From assembly GCF_959025735.1 (NCBI RefSeq), contig NZ_CAUFJQ010000092.1, forward strand, positions 1 to 7,858: DNA of 7,858 bases. The letters run 5' to 3'. The stretch comes from an uncultured Streptococcus sp. (GTDB taxonomy: Bacteria; Bacillota; Bacilli; Lactobacillales; Streptococcaceae). Positions 1-5,212 of the stretch are shown piece after piece. The first letter of the stretch is position 1, and the number at the start of each line of letters is the position of its first letter. The translations under genes were made by a program, and so were the position numbers. The notes under the pieces are model-generated. The model saw only the letters and a list, made by a program, of their open reading frames with translations. It searched no databases and was not told where the DNA came from.

Positions 1-462
1 CTCCATTACACTCTCTGGGACATAAGGTGAGATATCCTGCTGAAAAGCCAGCAACTCTCGAATACGCGTCGAACTAATGGCCTGGTAAGGAGGCTGAGCA
101 TAGAGATAAATGGTCTCCAATTCAGGCGCTAATTGGTGGTTAAAATAATCCATATTCGCTTCGTAAACCAGATCCTGTGCATTGCGCAATCCCCGGATCA
201 AGGTGATGACACCAAGATTACGTGCCACTGTCACAGCCAATTCTTGAGTTGACGTCACAATTTCAACATTTTCCAAATGAGCCAAGGCCCCTTCCACCAT
301 GCGCACGCGCTGCTCAATGGAAAAGAGTCCGACTTTTTCCGGATTATAAAAAATTCCGACATAGACACGGTCAAACAAGCGACTCGCCCGCTCGATCAAT
401 TGCACATGCCCAATGGTAATCGGATCAAACGATCCTGTAAACAATCCAGTTCTATCTGACAT
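1..462 (-). CDS. coaD: Phosphopantetheine adenylyltransferase CoaD (C-terminus cut off by window)
   Basis: CoaD transfers AMP from ATP to 4'-phosphopantetheine to make dephospho-CoA, the fourth step of coenzyme A synthesis in the cytoplasm. The frame is open from ATG 462 to the window edge: 154 codons with no stop. Family members are about 160 residues, so only roughly 6-10 residues are missing. Visible motifs are the nucleotidyltransferase start TGSFDPITIGH (residues 9-19, with the T-x-G-H ATP-binding motif at 16-19), RGLRN (90-94) and ISSTRIRE (129-136). All are intact. The start overlaps the rsmD stop by 11 bases. An AAGG 9-10 bases upstream, inside rsmD, is a modest ribosome-binding site, so translational coupling to rsmD is likely. 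The rsmD-coaD order is common in streptococci and other Firmicutes. Identification is secure. Confidence 0.96.
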   Translation of the reverse strand, partial: MSDRTGLFTGSFDPITIGHVQLIERASRLFDRVYVGIFYNPEKVGLFSIEQRVRMVEGALAHLENVEIVTSTQELAVTVARNLGVITLIRGLRNAQDLVYEANMDYFNHQLAPELETIYLYAQPPYQAISSTRIRELLAFQQDISPYVPESVME

Positions 463-991
463 ATACTGTTACCTTACTAATTCCATAGATTTTTTCTTTC
501 CAGATTCCCACCTGTCCGATTTCCTCAGGAAGTTCTACATGTTTATCGGTTTCGCACACAATCATGATGTTTTCTGACAAGAGTTGACGCTCGCACAAGG
601 TTTCGATATCGCGGACAATCTCTTCCTTGGCATAAGGCGGGTCTAAGAAAACCAGATCAAAAGTGCCCGTTAGAAGCCCCAAGGCTTGCTTGGCCTCCAT
701 TTTTAGTAGTTGAAACCGTTCCTTTTCCTTGGTCATAGCAATATTGGCTGCCACAATTTCCTGCGCTCTGCGGTCTCTTTCCACTAGAACGGCCTCTGAC
801 ATGCCTCGAGAAACTGCTTCGATAGAGAGGCCACCGCTTCCTGCATAGAGGTCCAGCACTCTTCCACCATCAAAGTAAGGACCAATCATATTGAACATGG
901 CCCCTCTGACCTTATCAGAAGTCGGCCTGGTTGTTTTTCCTTCAAGTGTTTTGAGGGGACGTCCCCCATAGGTTCCAGATACTATTTTCAT
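452..991 (-). CDS. rsmD: 16S rRNA (guanine966-N2)-methyltransferase RsmD
   Basis: RsmD is a SAM-dependent methyltransferase that methylates N2 of G966 in 16S rRNA during 30S assembly. With the start at 991 the product is 179 residues, normal for the family. Motifs seen are the N-terminal SGTYGGR and TRPTSDKVRGAMFN regions (residues 5-34), SAM-binding motif I DLYAGSGG (47-54) and catalytic motif DPPY (117-120). An ATG three codons earlier (1000) is in frame. I chose 991 because relatives begin MKIV-GxxGGR, because neither start has a convincing Shine-Dalgarno, and because the ATG at 1000 overlaps the promoter -10 box. With that promoter the expected RNA start is at or next to 991, which suggests leaderless translation. 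The stop overlaps the coaD start, so the two form an operon. Confidence 0.95.
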   Translation of the reverse strand: MKIVSGTYGGRPLKTLEGKTTRPTSDKVRGAMFNMIGPYFDGGRVLDLYAGSGGLSIEAVSRGMSEAVLVERDRRAQEIVAANIAMTKEKERFQLLKMEAKQALGLLTGTFDLVFLDPPYAKEEIVRDIETLCERQLLSENIMIVCETDKHVELPEEIGQVGIWKEKIYGISKVTVYVR

Positions 992-998
992 AGGGACC

Positions 999-1007
999 AT
1001 TATACCA
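999..1007 (-). promoter_or_regulatory. Extended -10 promoter of rsmD-coaD (leaderless start)
   Basis: Read on the minus strand this is TGG-TATAAT, a perfect extended -10 element (TGn plus consensus hexamer), preceded by a T-rich tract. No good -35 hexamer is visible at 16-18 bases, as is usual for extended -10 promoters. Only seven bases (GGTCCCT) separate the hexamer from ATG 991, so the predicted first transcribed base is at or within two bases of the start codon. Confidence 0.72.
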
Positions 1008-1049
1008 AAAAAAATCAGAAAATTGCGATTTGATATGGTTAAGCGACAA

Positions 1050-1082
1050 TTAAAAGAGGCTGGGACAAAAGTCCTAGCCTCT
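1050..1082 (-). terminator. Rho-independent terminator for asnA
   Basis: On the minus strand a 12-base arm AGAGGCTAGGAC, a TTTT loop and the arm GTCCCAGCCTCT form a stem with a single non-Watson-Crick (A-C) position. TTTTAATTG follows at once. The plus strand has no T-run after the stem, so the signal points one way and ends transcription coming from asnA. It lies about 160 bases past the asnA stop and forms the distal end of the folded repeat element at 1055-1226. Confidence 0.82.
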
Positions 1083-1226
1083 CAATTGTTTTTGGATTGT
1101 CGAGCAAGACGCAGTGGTTGAGTGGGCTCTACTACGCTGATTTCATCAGCTTTTACAGCCCTACTCAACTGTGCGGAGGTGGGACGACGAAATCGAATTC
1201 TAACGAATTACCGATTTCTGTCCCAC
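1055..1226. repeat. Structured intergenic repeat element with three hairpins
   Basis: Three inverted repeats lie in series and fill almost all of the asnA-rsmD spacer. H1 is 1055-1082 (the terminator stem). H2 is 1117-1169: outer arms GTTGAGTGGGCT and AGCCCTACTCAAC, inner arms GCTGAT (1136-1141) and ATCAGC (1145-1150). H3 is 1179-1226: GTGGGAC pairs with GTCCCAC, then AAATCG with CGATTT and AATTC with GAATT. The two ends share an inverted TGGGACA/TGTCCCA, as in miniature mobile elements. I recall near-identical sequence in intergenic regions of other mitis/sanguinis-group streptococci, which would make it a dispersed repeat, but I could not search for copies. No target-site duplication is obvious, and the short frames inside it look non-coding. 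Confidence 0.7.
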
Positions 1227-1239
1227 TCTCTTTCTTTCC

Positions 1240-2232
1240 TTATAGGATATTTTCATATTCATCGCGGACAGATTGAGGCCAGACACTGGTTTGGACTTCA
1301 CCGATATGTTTCTTACGAAGTAAGAACATAGCCAAACGAGATTGCCCGATCCCTCCACCAATTGTGAGTGGGAAGAGACCATTTAATAAGGCCTTGTGCC
1401 ACTCTAATTGGAGACGATCTTGATCTCCTGTAATCGCAATTTGACGGCGAAGCGTTTCCTCATCGACACGGATTCCCATTGAAGACAACTCAAAGGCTGA
1501 ACCTAGGACATCATTCCATACAAGGATATCACCATTCAATCCCTTGTAGCCATTTTCAGATTCTGTTGTCCAGTCATCGTAGTCAGGTGCGCGTCCATCG
1601 TGTGGTTTGCCATCTGCAAGCTCTCCACCAATCCCGATCAAGAAAACGGCTCCGAATTCTTTGGCAATAGCATTTTCACGCTCTTTTGGAGTTAAATCTG
1701 GATAGCGTTCCACCAATTCTTCTGTGTGAACAAAGGTAATTTGTTTTGGAAGAACTGATTCAATATCATATCGCGCTTCTACTGCTAGTTCTGTTAAGCG
1801 AATTGCCTTGTAGATCTTTTCAACTGTTTCTTTAAGGTAAGCGATATTGCGTTGACCATTTGGGATGACTTTTTCCCAGTCCCATTGGTCTACATAAACG
1901 GAGTGAATGGCATCTAGTGAATCTTCATCTGGACGAAGGGCCTTCATGTGGACAAAGAGGCCTTCGCCTTCGCCAAACCCAAAACGCGCCAAGGTGTGGC
2001 GTTTCCATTTTGCGAGTGAATGCACGACTTCATAAGTCTCATCAGGAATTTGAAGGACCTTTACAGATACTGGGTGTTCAATCCCAGAAAGGTTATCCTG
2101 CATCCCGTCTCCGACCTTGCTCAAAATTGGCCCTTGGACTTCAATGATGTCCAATTTATCTTTTAAATATTGTGTAAACGTCGTTTTTACAAACGAAATT
2201 TCTTTTTGTTGGTGTATAAAACTTTTTTTCAT
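1240..2232 (-). CDS. asnA: Aspartate-ammonia ligase AsnA
   Basis: AsnA makes asparagine from aspartate, ammonia and ATP (via aspartyl-AMP) in the cytoplasm. It is the ammonia-dependent asparagine synthetase, structurally related to class II aspartyl/asparaginyl-tRNA synthetases. The product has 330 residues, the usual length. Family signatures visible are the N-terminal FVKTTF region, LSGIEHPV, a central DGRAPDYDDW segment and the C-terminal IGGGIGQSR motif (about residues 291-299) followed by the conserved WPQ-VRDE tail. The ATG at 2232 has a good ribosome-binding site, GAGGA about seven bases upstream. The gene is monocistronic: it has its own promoter at 2265-2293, is divergent from the hdiR operon, and is followed by the folded repeat with its terminator. 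The leader of about 25 bases is too short for a T-box or other riboswitch. Confidence 0.97.
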   Translation of the reverse strand: MKKSFIHQQKEISFVKTTFTQYLKDKLDIIEVQGPILSKVGDGMQDNLSGIEHPVSVKVLQIPDETYEVVHSLAKWKRHTLARFGFGEGEGLFVHMKALRPDEDSLDAIHSVYVDQWDWEKVIPNGQRNIAYLKETVEKIYKAIRLTELAVEARYDIESVLPKQITFVHTEELVERYPDLTPKERENAIAKEFGAVFLIGIGGELADGKPHDGRAPDYDDWTTESENGYKGLNGDILVWNDVLGSAFELSSMGIRVDEETLRRQIAITGDQDRLQLEWHKALLNGLFPLTIGGGIGQSRLAMFLLRKKHIGEVQTSVWPQSVRDEYENIL

Positions 2233-2264
2233 ATAATTCCTCGTTGTTAGAAGTTGTAAAACTG

Positions 2265-2293
2265 ATTATACTCTTTTTTCATTCAAATTCCAA
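2265..2293 (-). promoter_or_regulatory. SigA-type promoter of asnA
   Basis: On the minus strand TTGGAA (2293-2288) and TATAAT (2270-2265) are separated by exactly 17 bases. The predicted RNA start is near 2258, giving a leader of about 25 bases that carries the GAGGA ribosome-binding site. The dyad at 2298-2318 begins five bases upstream of the -35. Confidence 0.8.
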
Positions 2294-2297
2294 GCCT

Positions 2298-2318
2298 TTC
2301 CGTCACCTTATAACGGAA
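2298..2318. promoter_or_regulatory. Inverted repeat between the divergent asnA and hdiR promoters (possible operator)
   Basis: TTCCGT, nine bases, then ACGGAA: a perfect 6-base dyad spanning 21 bp. It lies just upstream of both -35 boxes, asnA at 2288-2293 and hdiR at 2327-2332. A weak plus-strand terminator reading (a few Ts follow) is unlikely, since no transcript comes from the left on that strand. A regulator-binding site is more plausible. The protein is unknown; HdiR is one candidate. Confidence 0.4.
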
Positions 2319-2326
2319 TTTTTCTC

Positions 2327-2355
2327 TTGCAAAAGGATTTTATTTTTGATAAACT
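2327..2355 (+). promoter_or_regulatory. Promoter of the hdiR operon
   Basis: TTGCAA (2327-2332), 17 bases, then TAAACT (2350-2355). TGA directly before the hexamer gives an extended -10. The predicted RNA start is near 2362, inside the dyad at 2359-2379, so a protein bound there should block initiation. The leader is about 30 bases. Confidence 0.68.
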
Positions 2356-2358
2356 ATA

Positions 2359-2379
2359 TGTAACTTTTAAAACGTTACA
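2359..2379. promoter_or_regulatory. Perfect dyad over the hdiR transcription start: candidate HdiR operator
   Basis: TGTAAC, nine AT-rich bases, then GTTACA: 6-base arms in perfect inversion over 21 bp. It sits between the -10 box and the ribosome-binding site AGGAG (2381-2385), the usual place for an autorepressor site. HdiR of Lactococcus lactis is known to repress its own gene; that this dyad is the site is inferred from position and symmetry. It does not resemble the Gram-positive LexA box. Confidence 0.6.
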
Positions 2380-2392
2380 CAGGAGAAGCGAC

Positions 2393-3070
2393 ATGTTTGA
2401 TGCAAAAAAACTAAAAGAAAGACGCCTGGAAAAAGGCCTGACCCAAGCAGATGTCTACGAGGATCTCAAAATTTCTCGCAAGACTTACTCCAGTTGGGAG
2501 AATGGCTTAGCAGAGCCACACGAAAAAAATCTCAGGAGGTTGGCCAAGCGCCTCTCCGTTAAAGAGGACTACTTTATTAACAAAGACTCCGCACTCTACA
2601 CCTACCCTTTATTAACCCCACCTCATCAAAAAAAAGTCGACCAGTTGGCCAGCCAGTTATTGGAACAGCAGCAAAAAGTTGTTTCCTTGACAGCTTATAA
2701 GGTTCTTTCGATTGAGCTAGCAGCTGGTTTGGGACATACTTTTTATGACAACGAAACCGACTATGAAACTGTCTATTTTGACCAAGAGATCCAGCACGAT
2801 TTCGCTTCTTGGGTATCAGGTGATTCGATGGAACCTCTCTATCCCAACGGCTCTGTTGCCCTCATGAAGCAGACTGGCTTTGACTATAATGGGGCAGTCT
2901 ATGCCCTCATGTGGAACGGAAAAACCTACATCAAGAAAGTCTATCGGGAAGCGGAAGGTTTGCGCTTAGAATCCATCAACCCTGATTACGACGATTTATT
3001 TGCTCCCTATGAAGATGAGCCCAAAATCGTCGGCATTGTGGTCGGGCATTTTCTTCCACTCGAGGTTTAA
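2393..3070 (+). CDS. hdiR: HdiR-like self-cleaving repressor (XRE helix-turn-helix plus S24 peptidase domain)
   Basis: This 225-residue protein has a Cro/CI-type helix-turn-helix at about residues 4-55 (KGLTQADVYEDLKISRKTYS) and a LexA/UmuD-type S24 domain at about 105-225. The predicted autocleavage bond is Ala111-Gly112. The catalytic serine is Ser145 in GDSMEP, and the general-base lysine is Lys181 in TYIKKV. All are present, so it should be cleavable. The architecture matches HdiR of Lactococcus lactis, a DNA-damage and heat-induced repressor that self-cleaves in a RecA-dependent way and controls itself and umuC; transfer of that role is inference. The ATG at 2393 has AGGAG seven bases upstream. 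An in-frame TTG at 2327 is rejected because it is the -35 box. The polymerase gene starts two bases after the stop, so repressor and polymerase share one transcript. Confidence 0.88.
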   Translation: MFDAKKLKERRLEKGLTQADVYEDLKISRKTYSSWENGLAEPHEKNLRRLAKRLSVKEDYFINKDSALYTYPLLTPPHQKKVDQLASQLLEQQQKVVSLTAYKVLSIELAAGLGHTFYDNETDYETVYFDQEIQHDFASWVSGDSMEPLYPNGSVALMKQTGFDYNGAVYALMWNGKTYIKKVYREAEGLRLESINPDYDDLFAPYEDEPKIVGIVVGHFLPLEV

Positions 3071-3072
3071 AT

Positions 3073-4485
3073 ATGCTATTTGATTATTCACGTGAGCCTC
3101 ATTCTGATATTGCTTTTGTGGATATGAAAAGTTTTTATGCCAGTTGTGAATGTGTCCGTCTGGGGCTCAATCCCTTGACGACTTCCCTTTGCGTCATGAG
3201 TCGGAGCGACAATTCTGCTGGCCTGATTTTGGCGAGCTCTCCCGTTTTCAAACAAGTCTTTGGCAAGAAAAATGTTAGCCGAAGCTACGACCTACCTTTT
3301 GACCTCAAAACCAGAAAATTTAATAGCTACATCGCTAAAAAGCAAGGATTGCCAACGGATCCATCCTTTGTTTCCTACATTGAATCCTGGGCCAAGAGGA
3401 CCCTGATTGTTCCTCCACGGATGAATGCCTATATTCAGGTCAATATGGAAATTCAGAAGGTCTTTCAGGAATTTGCGGCACCAGATGATATTTTTCCTTA
3501 CTCGATTGACGAAGGCTTTATCGATCTGACTTCTTCCTTAAATTATTTTATTCCAGATCCCTCCCTCTCTCGAAAGGAAAAACTGGATCTCCTTTCTGCC
3601 AGAATCCAAAAAAGGATCTGGCAGGAAACTGGAATCTACTCTACCATCGGCCTCAGCAATGCCAATCCCCTTCTTGCCAAGCTAGCCTTGGACAATGAAG
3701 CCAAGCATTGCCGAAATATGCGCTCCAATTGGTCTTATGAAGATGTAGAAAGTAAGGTCTGGAAACTGCCCCAGCTCACTGATTTTTGGGGCATTGGACG
3801 TCGTACTGAAAAACGATTGCAAAAGATCGGGATCACGTCGATTGCTGAACTGGCCCAGGCTCACCCAGATCTCTTAAAGAAAGAATTCGGAGTCATGGGC
3901 CTTCAACTGTGGTTCCATGCTCATGGCATTGATGAAAGCAATGTCCACAAGCCTTATCATCCGAAGTCACGAGGCATTGGTAACTCTCAAATCTTGCCCT
4001 ATGACTACCATCTACAAGCTGATATTGAACTGGTGTTTCGGGAGATGGCTGAACAGGTGGCTATTCGCTTGCGACGGAAAAAAAAGAAGACCCAACTGGT
4101 CTCCATTCATGCCTCCTACTCCAAAATCGAGGGACTTCCGTCCATTCACTGTCAGCAAAAGATTGAGCCTACCCAATCCACCAAGGTTTTATCCGATACG
4201 GTTCTGCGGCTCTTTCGCTCCAAGTACGAAGGAGGAGCCATTCGGCAGATTGGTGTTTTTTATGGAGAACTTGTCGAGGAGTCTCTTCAACTCTTTTCTC
4301 TCTTTGATGACCCAGTAGCCTTGGAAAAAGAGGAGAAACTCCAGCAGACCATTGACCGCATTCGGGACCAATTTGGCTTTACCTCTCTTCAGAAAGGCTC
4401 CTCATTACTAGAAAACTCACGCGCCATTGCACGCAGTAAACTAACAGGCGGACATTCCGCAGGAGGCTTAGATGGATTAACATGA
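3073..4485 (+). CDS. umuC: Y-family translesion DNA polymerase, UmuC/UvrX type
   Basis: A 470-residue error-prone polymerase expected to copy past damaged bases. The palm has Asp17 in FVDMKSFYASCE and Asp146-Glu147 in YSIDEGFIDLT, the metal-binding acidic residues. Tyr22 is at the steric-gate position that excludes ribonucleotides. A helix-hairpin-helix/thumb segment FWGIGRRTEKRL lies at 238-249, and the little-finger domain covers about 300-400. QLFSLF (406-411) resembles a beta-clamp-binding motif with one extra residue. The C-terminal block FTSLQKGSSLLENSRAIARSKLTGGH recalls Bacillus UvrX/YqjW rather than DinB. GAGG lies seven bases before the start, inside the end of hdiR. The downstream YolD-like gene overlaps by four bases, as in Bacillus polymerase loci that pair with YolD proteins. 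Expression is probably under HdiR control. The protein is full-length with all key residues. Confidence 0.93.
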   Translation: MLFDYSREPHSDIAFVDMKSFYASCECVRLGLNPLTTSLCVMSRSDNSAGLILASSPVFKQVFGKKNVSRSYDLPFDLKTRKFNSYIAKKQGLPTDPSFVSYIESWAKRTLIVPPRMNAYIQVNMEIQKVFQEFAAPDDIFPYSIDEGFIDLTSSLNYFIPDPSLSRKEKLDLLSARIQKRIWQETGIYSTIGLSNANPLLAKLALDNEAKHCRNMRSNWSYEDVESKVWKLPQLTDFWGIGRRTEKRLQKIGITSIAELAQAHPDLLKKEFGVMGLQLWFHAHGIDESNVHKPYHPKSRGIGNSQILPYDYHLQADIELVFREMAEQVAIRLRRKKKKTQLVSIHASYSKIEGLPSIHCQQKIEPTQSTKVLSDTVLRLFRSKYEGGAIRQIGVFYGELVEESLQLFSLFDDPVALEKEEKLQQTIDRIRDQFGFTSLQKGSSLLENSRAIARSKLTGGHSAGGLDGLT

Positions 4486-4853
4486 TCGACCGTTCTTATC
4501 TCCCTTATCAATCCGCCCGCGAATTTCAAGATCGTGGCATGGCCAAATGGGCCGGCTTCTTTTTATCCGAGCACACAACTGCCCTGCATACAAAAGAAAT
4601 TGACCGCAGTCAGCTCACGATTCTTCCACTTGCTGAACAGATCCAGCTCCTGGAGCAGGCCTTTCAACAACAAACGACGATCTCGATCACAACTCTAGAG
4701 GGGAATCAATTTGCTACCTACACAGGTTTGATTCACACCTTATCTGCTTCTGAGCTTCTTCTCAAAAGCGATGGCCACTACCACCGTCTCCTCGTAGACT
4801 CTATCATTTTTATTGAATCTGAGGAAACAGCCTATGAAACCTATTCAGACTAA
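4482..4853 (+). CDS. YolD-like small protein, partner of the Y-family polymerase
   Basis: A 123-residue protein. The segment DRGMAKWAGFFLSEH (residues 17-31) matches the RGxxKWxPFxxLxEH signature of YolD-like proteins. The C-terminal half (about 66-112) reads as alternating short beta strands, in keeping with the Sm-like barrel proposed for this family. YolD-type genes sit beside uvrX/yqjW polymerases in Bacillus and have been suggested to assist or regulate them; the biochemical role is not settled. Its ATG overlaps the polymerase stop as ATGA. A strong AGGAGG (4461-4466) is 15 bases upstream, too far for ideal spacing, and is better placed for a two-codon ORF at 4472-4480, so coupling or re-initiation may matter. 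There is no signal peptide or membrane segment. Family call moderately sure, function unknown. Confidence 0.78.
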   Translation: MIDRSYLPYQSAREFQDRGMAKWAGFFLSEHTTALHTKEIDRSQLTILPLAEQIQLLEQAFQQQTTISITTLEGNQFATYTGLIHTLSASELLLKSDGHYHRLLVDSIIFIESEETAYETYSD

Positions 4854-5160
4854 ACACGAATTACAATTTGATTATTTTTCGGAGAATTACCACCAATTTG
4901 AGATGGACTTTTACAAGTGGGCCGCTACTTCTACGCCACTCGTCTTTTTAGAAGACGATATTCTCCACTCTATGGCAGCAGGCCAGCGAAACTACTTTCG
5001 TCTTCACCACACCAAAAGTCGGGATCATCGAGACCATTATTTCTATTTTAAGGTTTCCACACTCTCCCAATCACCCCTGACCCGTATTTACGCTTATACA
5101 GGACATTACTTACAAAAGATAGATCCTCATCAGACAGAGAAAAAGGATAGCTTGATCTGA
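4834..5160 (+). CDS. Unrecognised 108-residue protein, last gene of the hdiR operon
   Basis: I do not recognise this protein with confidence; it may belong to a streptococcal DUF family (DUF5960 is a guess from memory). The ATG at 4834 has GAGGA eight bases upstream and overlaps the YolD-like gene by 20 bases. The in-frame TTG at 4813 lacks a better site. There is no signal peptide or membrane segment. The N-terminal half is acidic and aromatic (Phe/Tyr-rich to about residue 42). Residues 53-73 are rich in Arg, His, Asp and Tyr/Phe (YFRLHHTKSRDHRDHYFYF), and a Tyr-rich patch follows at 85-92. That suggests a small soluble alpha/beta protein, perhaps a nucleic-acid or protein binder, but no catalytic motif is evident. 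Its place in the operon suggests a role with the polymerase. The last six codons form the 5' arm of the terminator. Confidence 0.75.
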   Translation: MKPIQTKHELQFDYFSENYHQFEMDFYKWAATSTPLVFLEDDILHSMAAGQRNYFRLHHTKSRDHRDHYFYFKVSTLSQSPLTRIYAYTGHYLQKIDPHQTEKKDSLI

Positions 5161-5175
5161 GAAGCTATCCTTTTT
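5140..5175. terminator. Bidirectional terminator between the hdiR operon and yebC
   Basis: A perfect 14-base stem: AAAAAGGATAGCTT pairs with AAGCTATCCTTTTT around an 8-base loop. Both strands end in five Ts, so it can stop the hdiR operon (plus) and yebC (minus, stop at 5213). The 5' arm lies inside the last codons of the 108-residue gene, and that gene's TGA stop lies in the loop. Confidence 0.9.
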
Positions 5176-5212
5176 CTTGATTTATGGGATTCACTACAGT
5201 CCTTACGAGTGA

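Noticed and set aside
1122..1331. Plus-strand open frame across the asnA 3' end and the repeat
   Set aside because: It crosses the hairpin element, is antisense to asnA, has no promoter or ribosome-binding site, and resembles no protein I know.
2233..2264. T-box or other riboswitch before asnA
   Set aside because: The leader from the predicted start is only about 25 bases and has no room for such a structure.
2327..2392. Longer hdiR reading frame beginning at TTG 2327
   Set aside because: The TTG is the -35 hexamer TTGCAA, the extension runs through the promoter and dyad, and ATG 2393 has a well-spaced AGGAG.
2260..2392. Classical Gram-positive LexA (SOS) box controlling the polymerase operon
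   Set aside because: No CGAAC-N4-GTTCG-type sequence is present; the dyads seen differ from it.
3917..4318. 133-codon alternate frame inside the polymerase gene
   Set aside because: It is an out-of-frame shadow of a strongly recognisable Y-family polymerase with no start signals.
4813..4833. Upstream TTG start for the 108-residue gene
   Set aside because: No ribosome-binding site serves it, and GAGGA at 4821-4825 is correctly spaced for ATG 4834.
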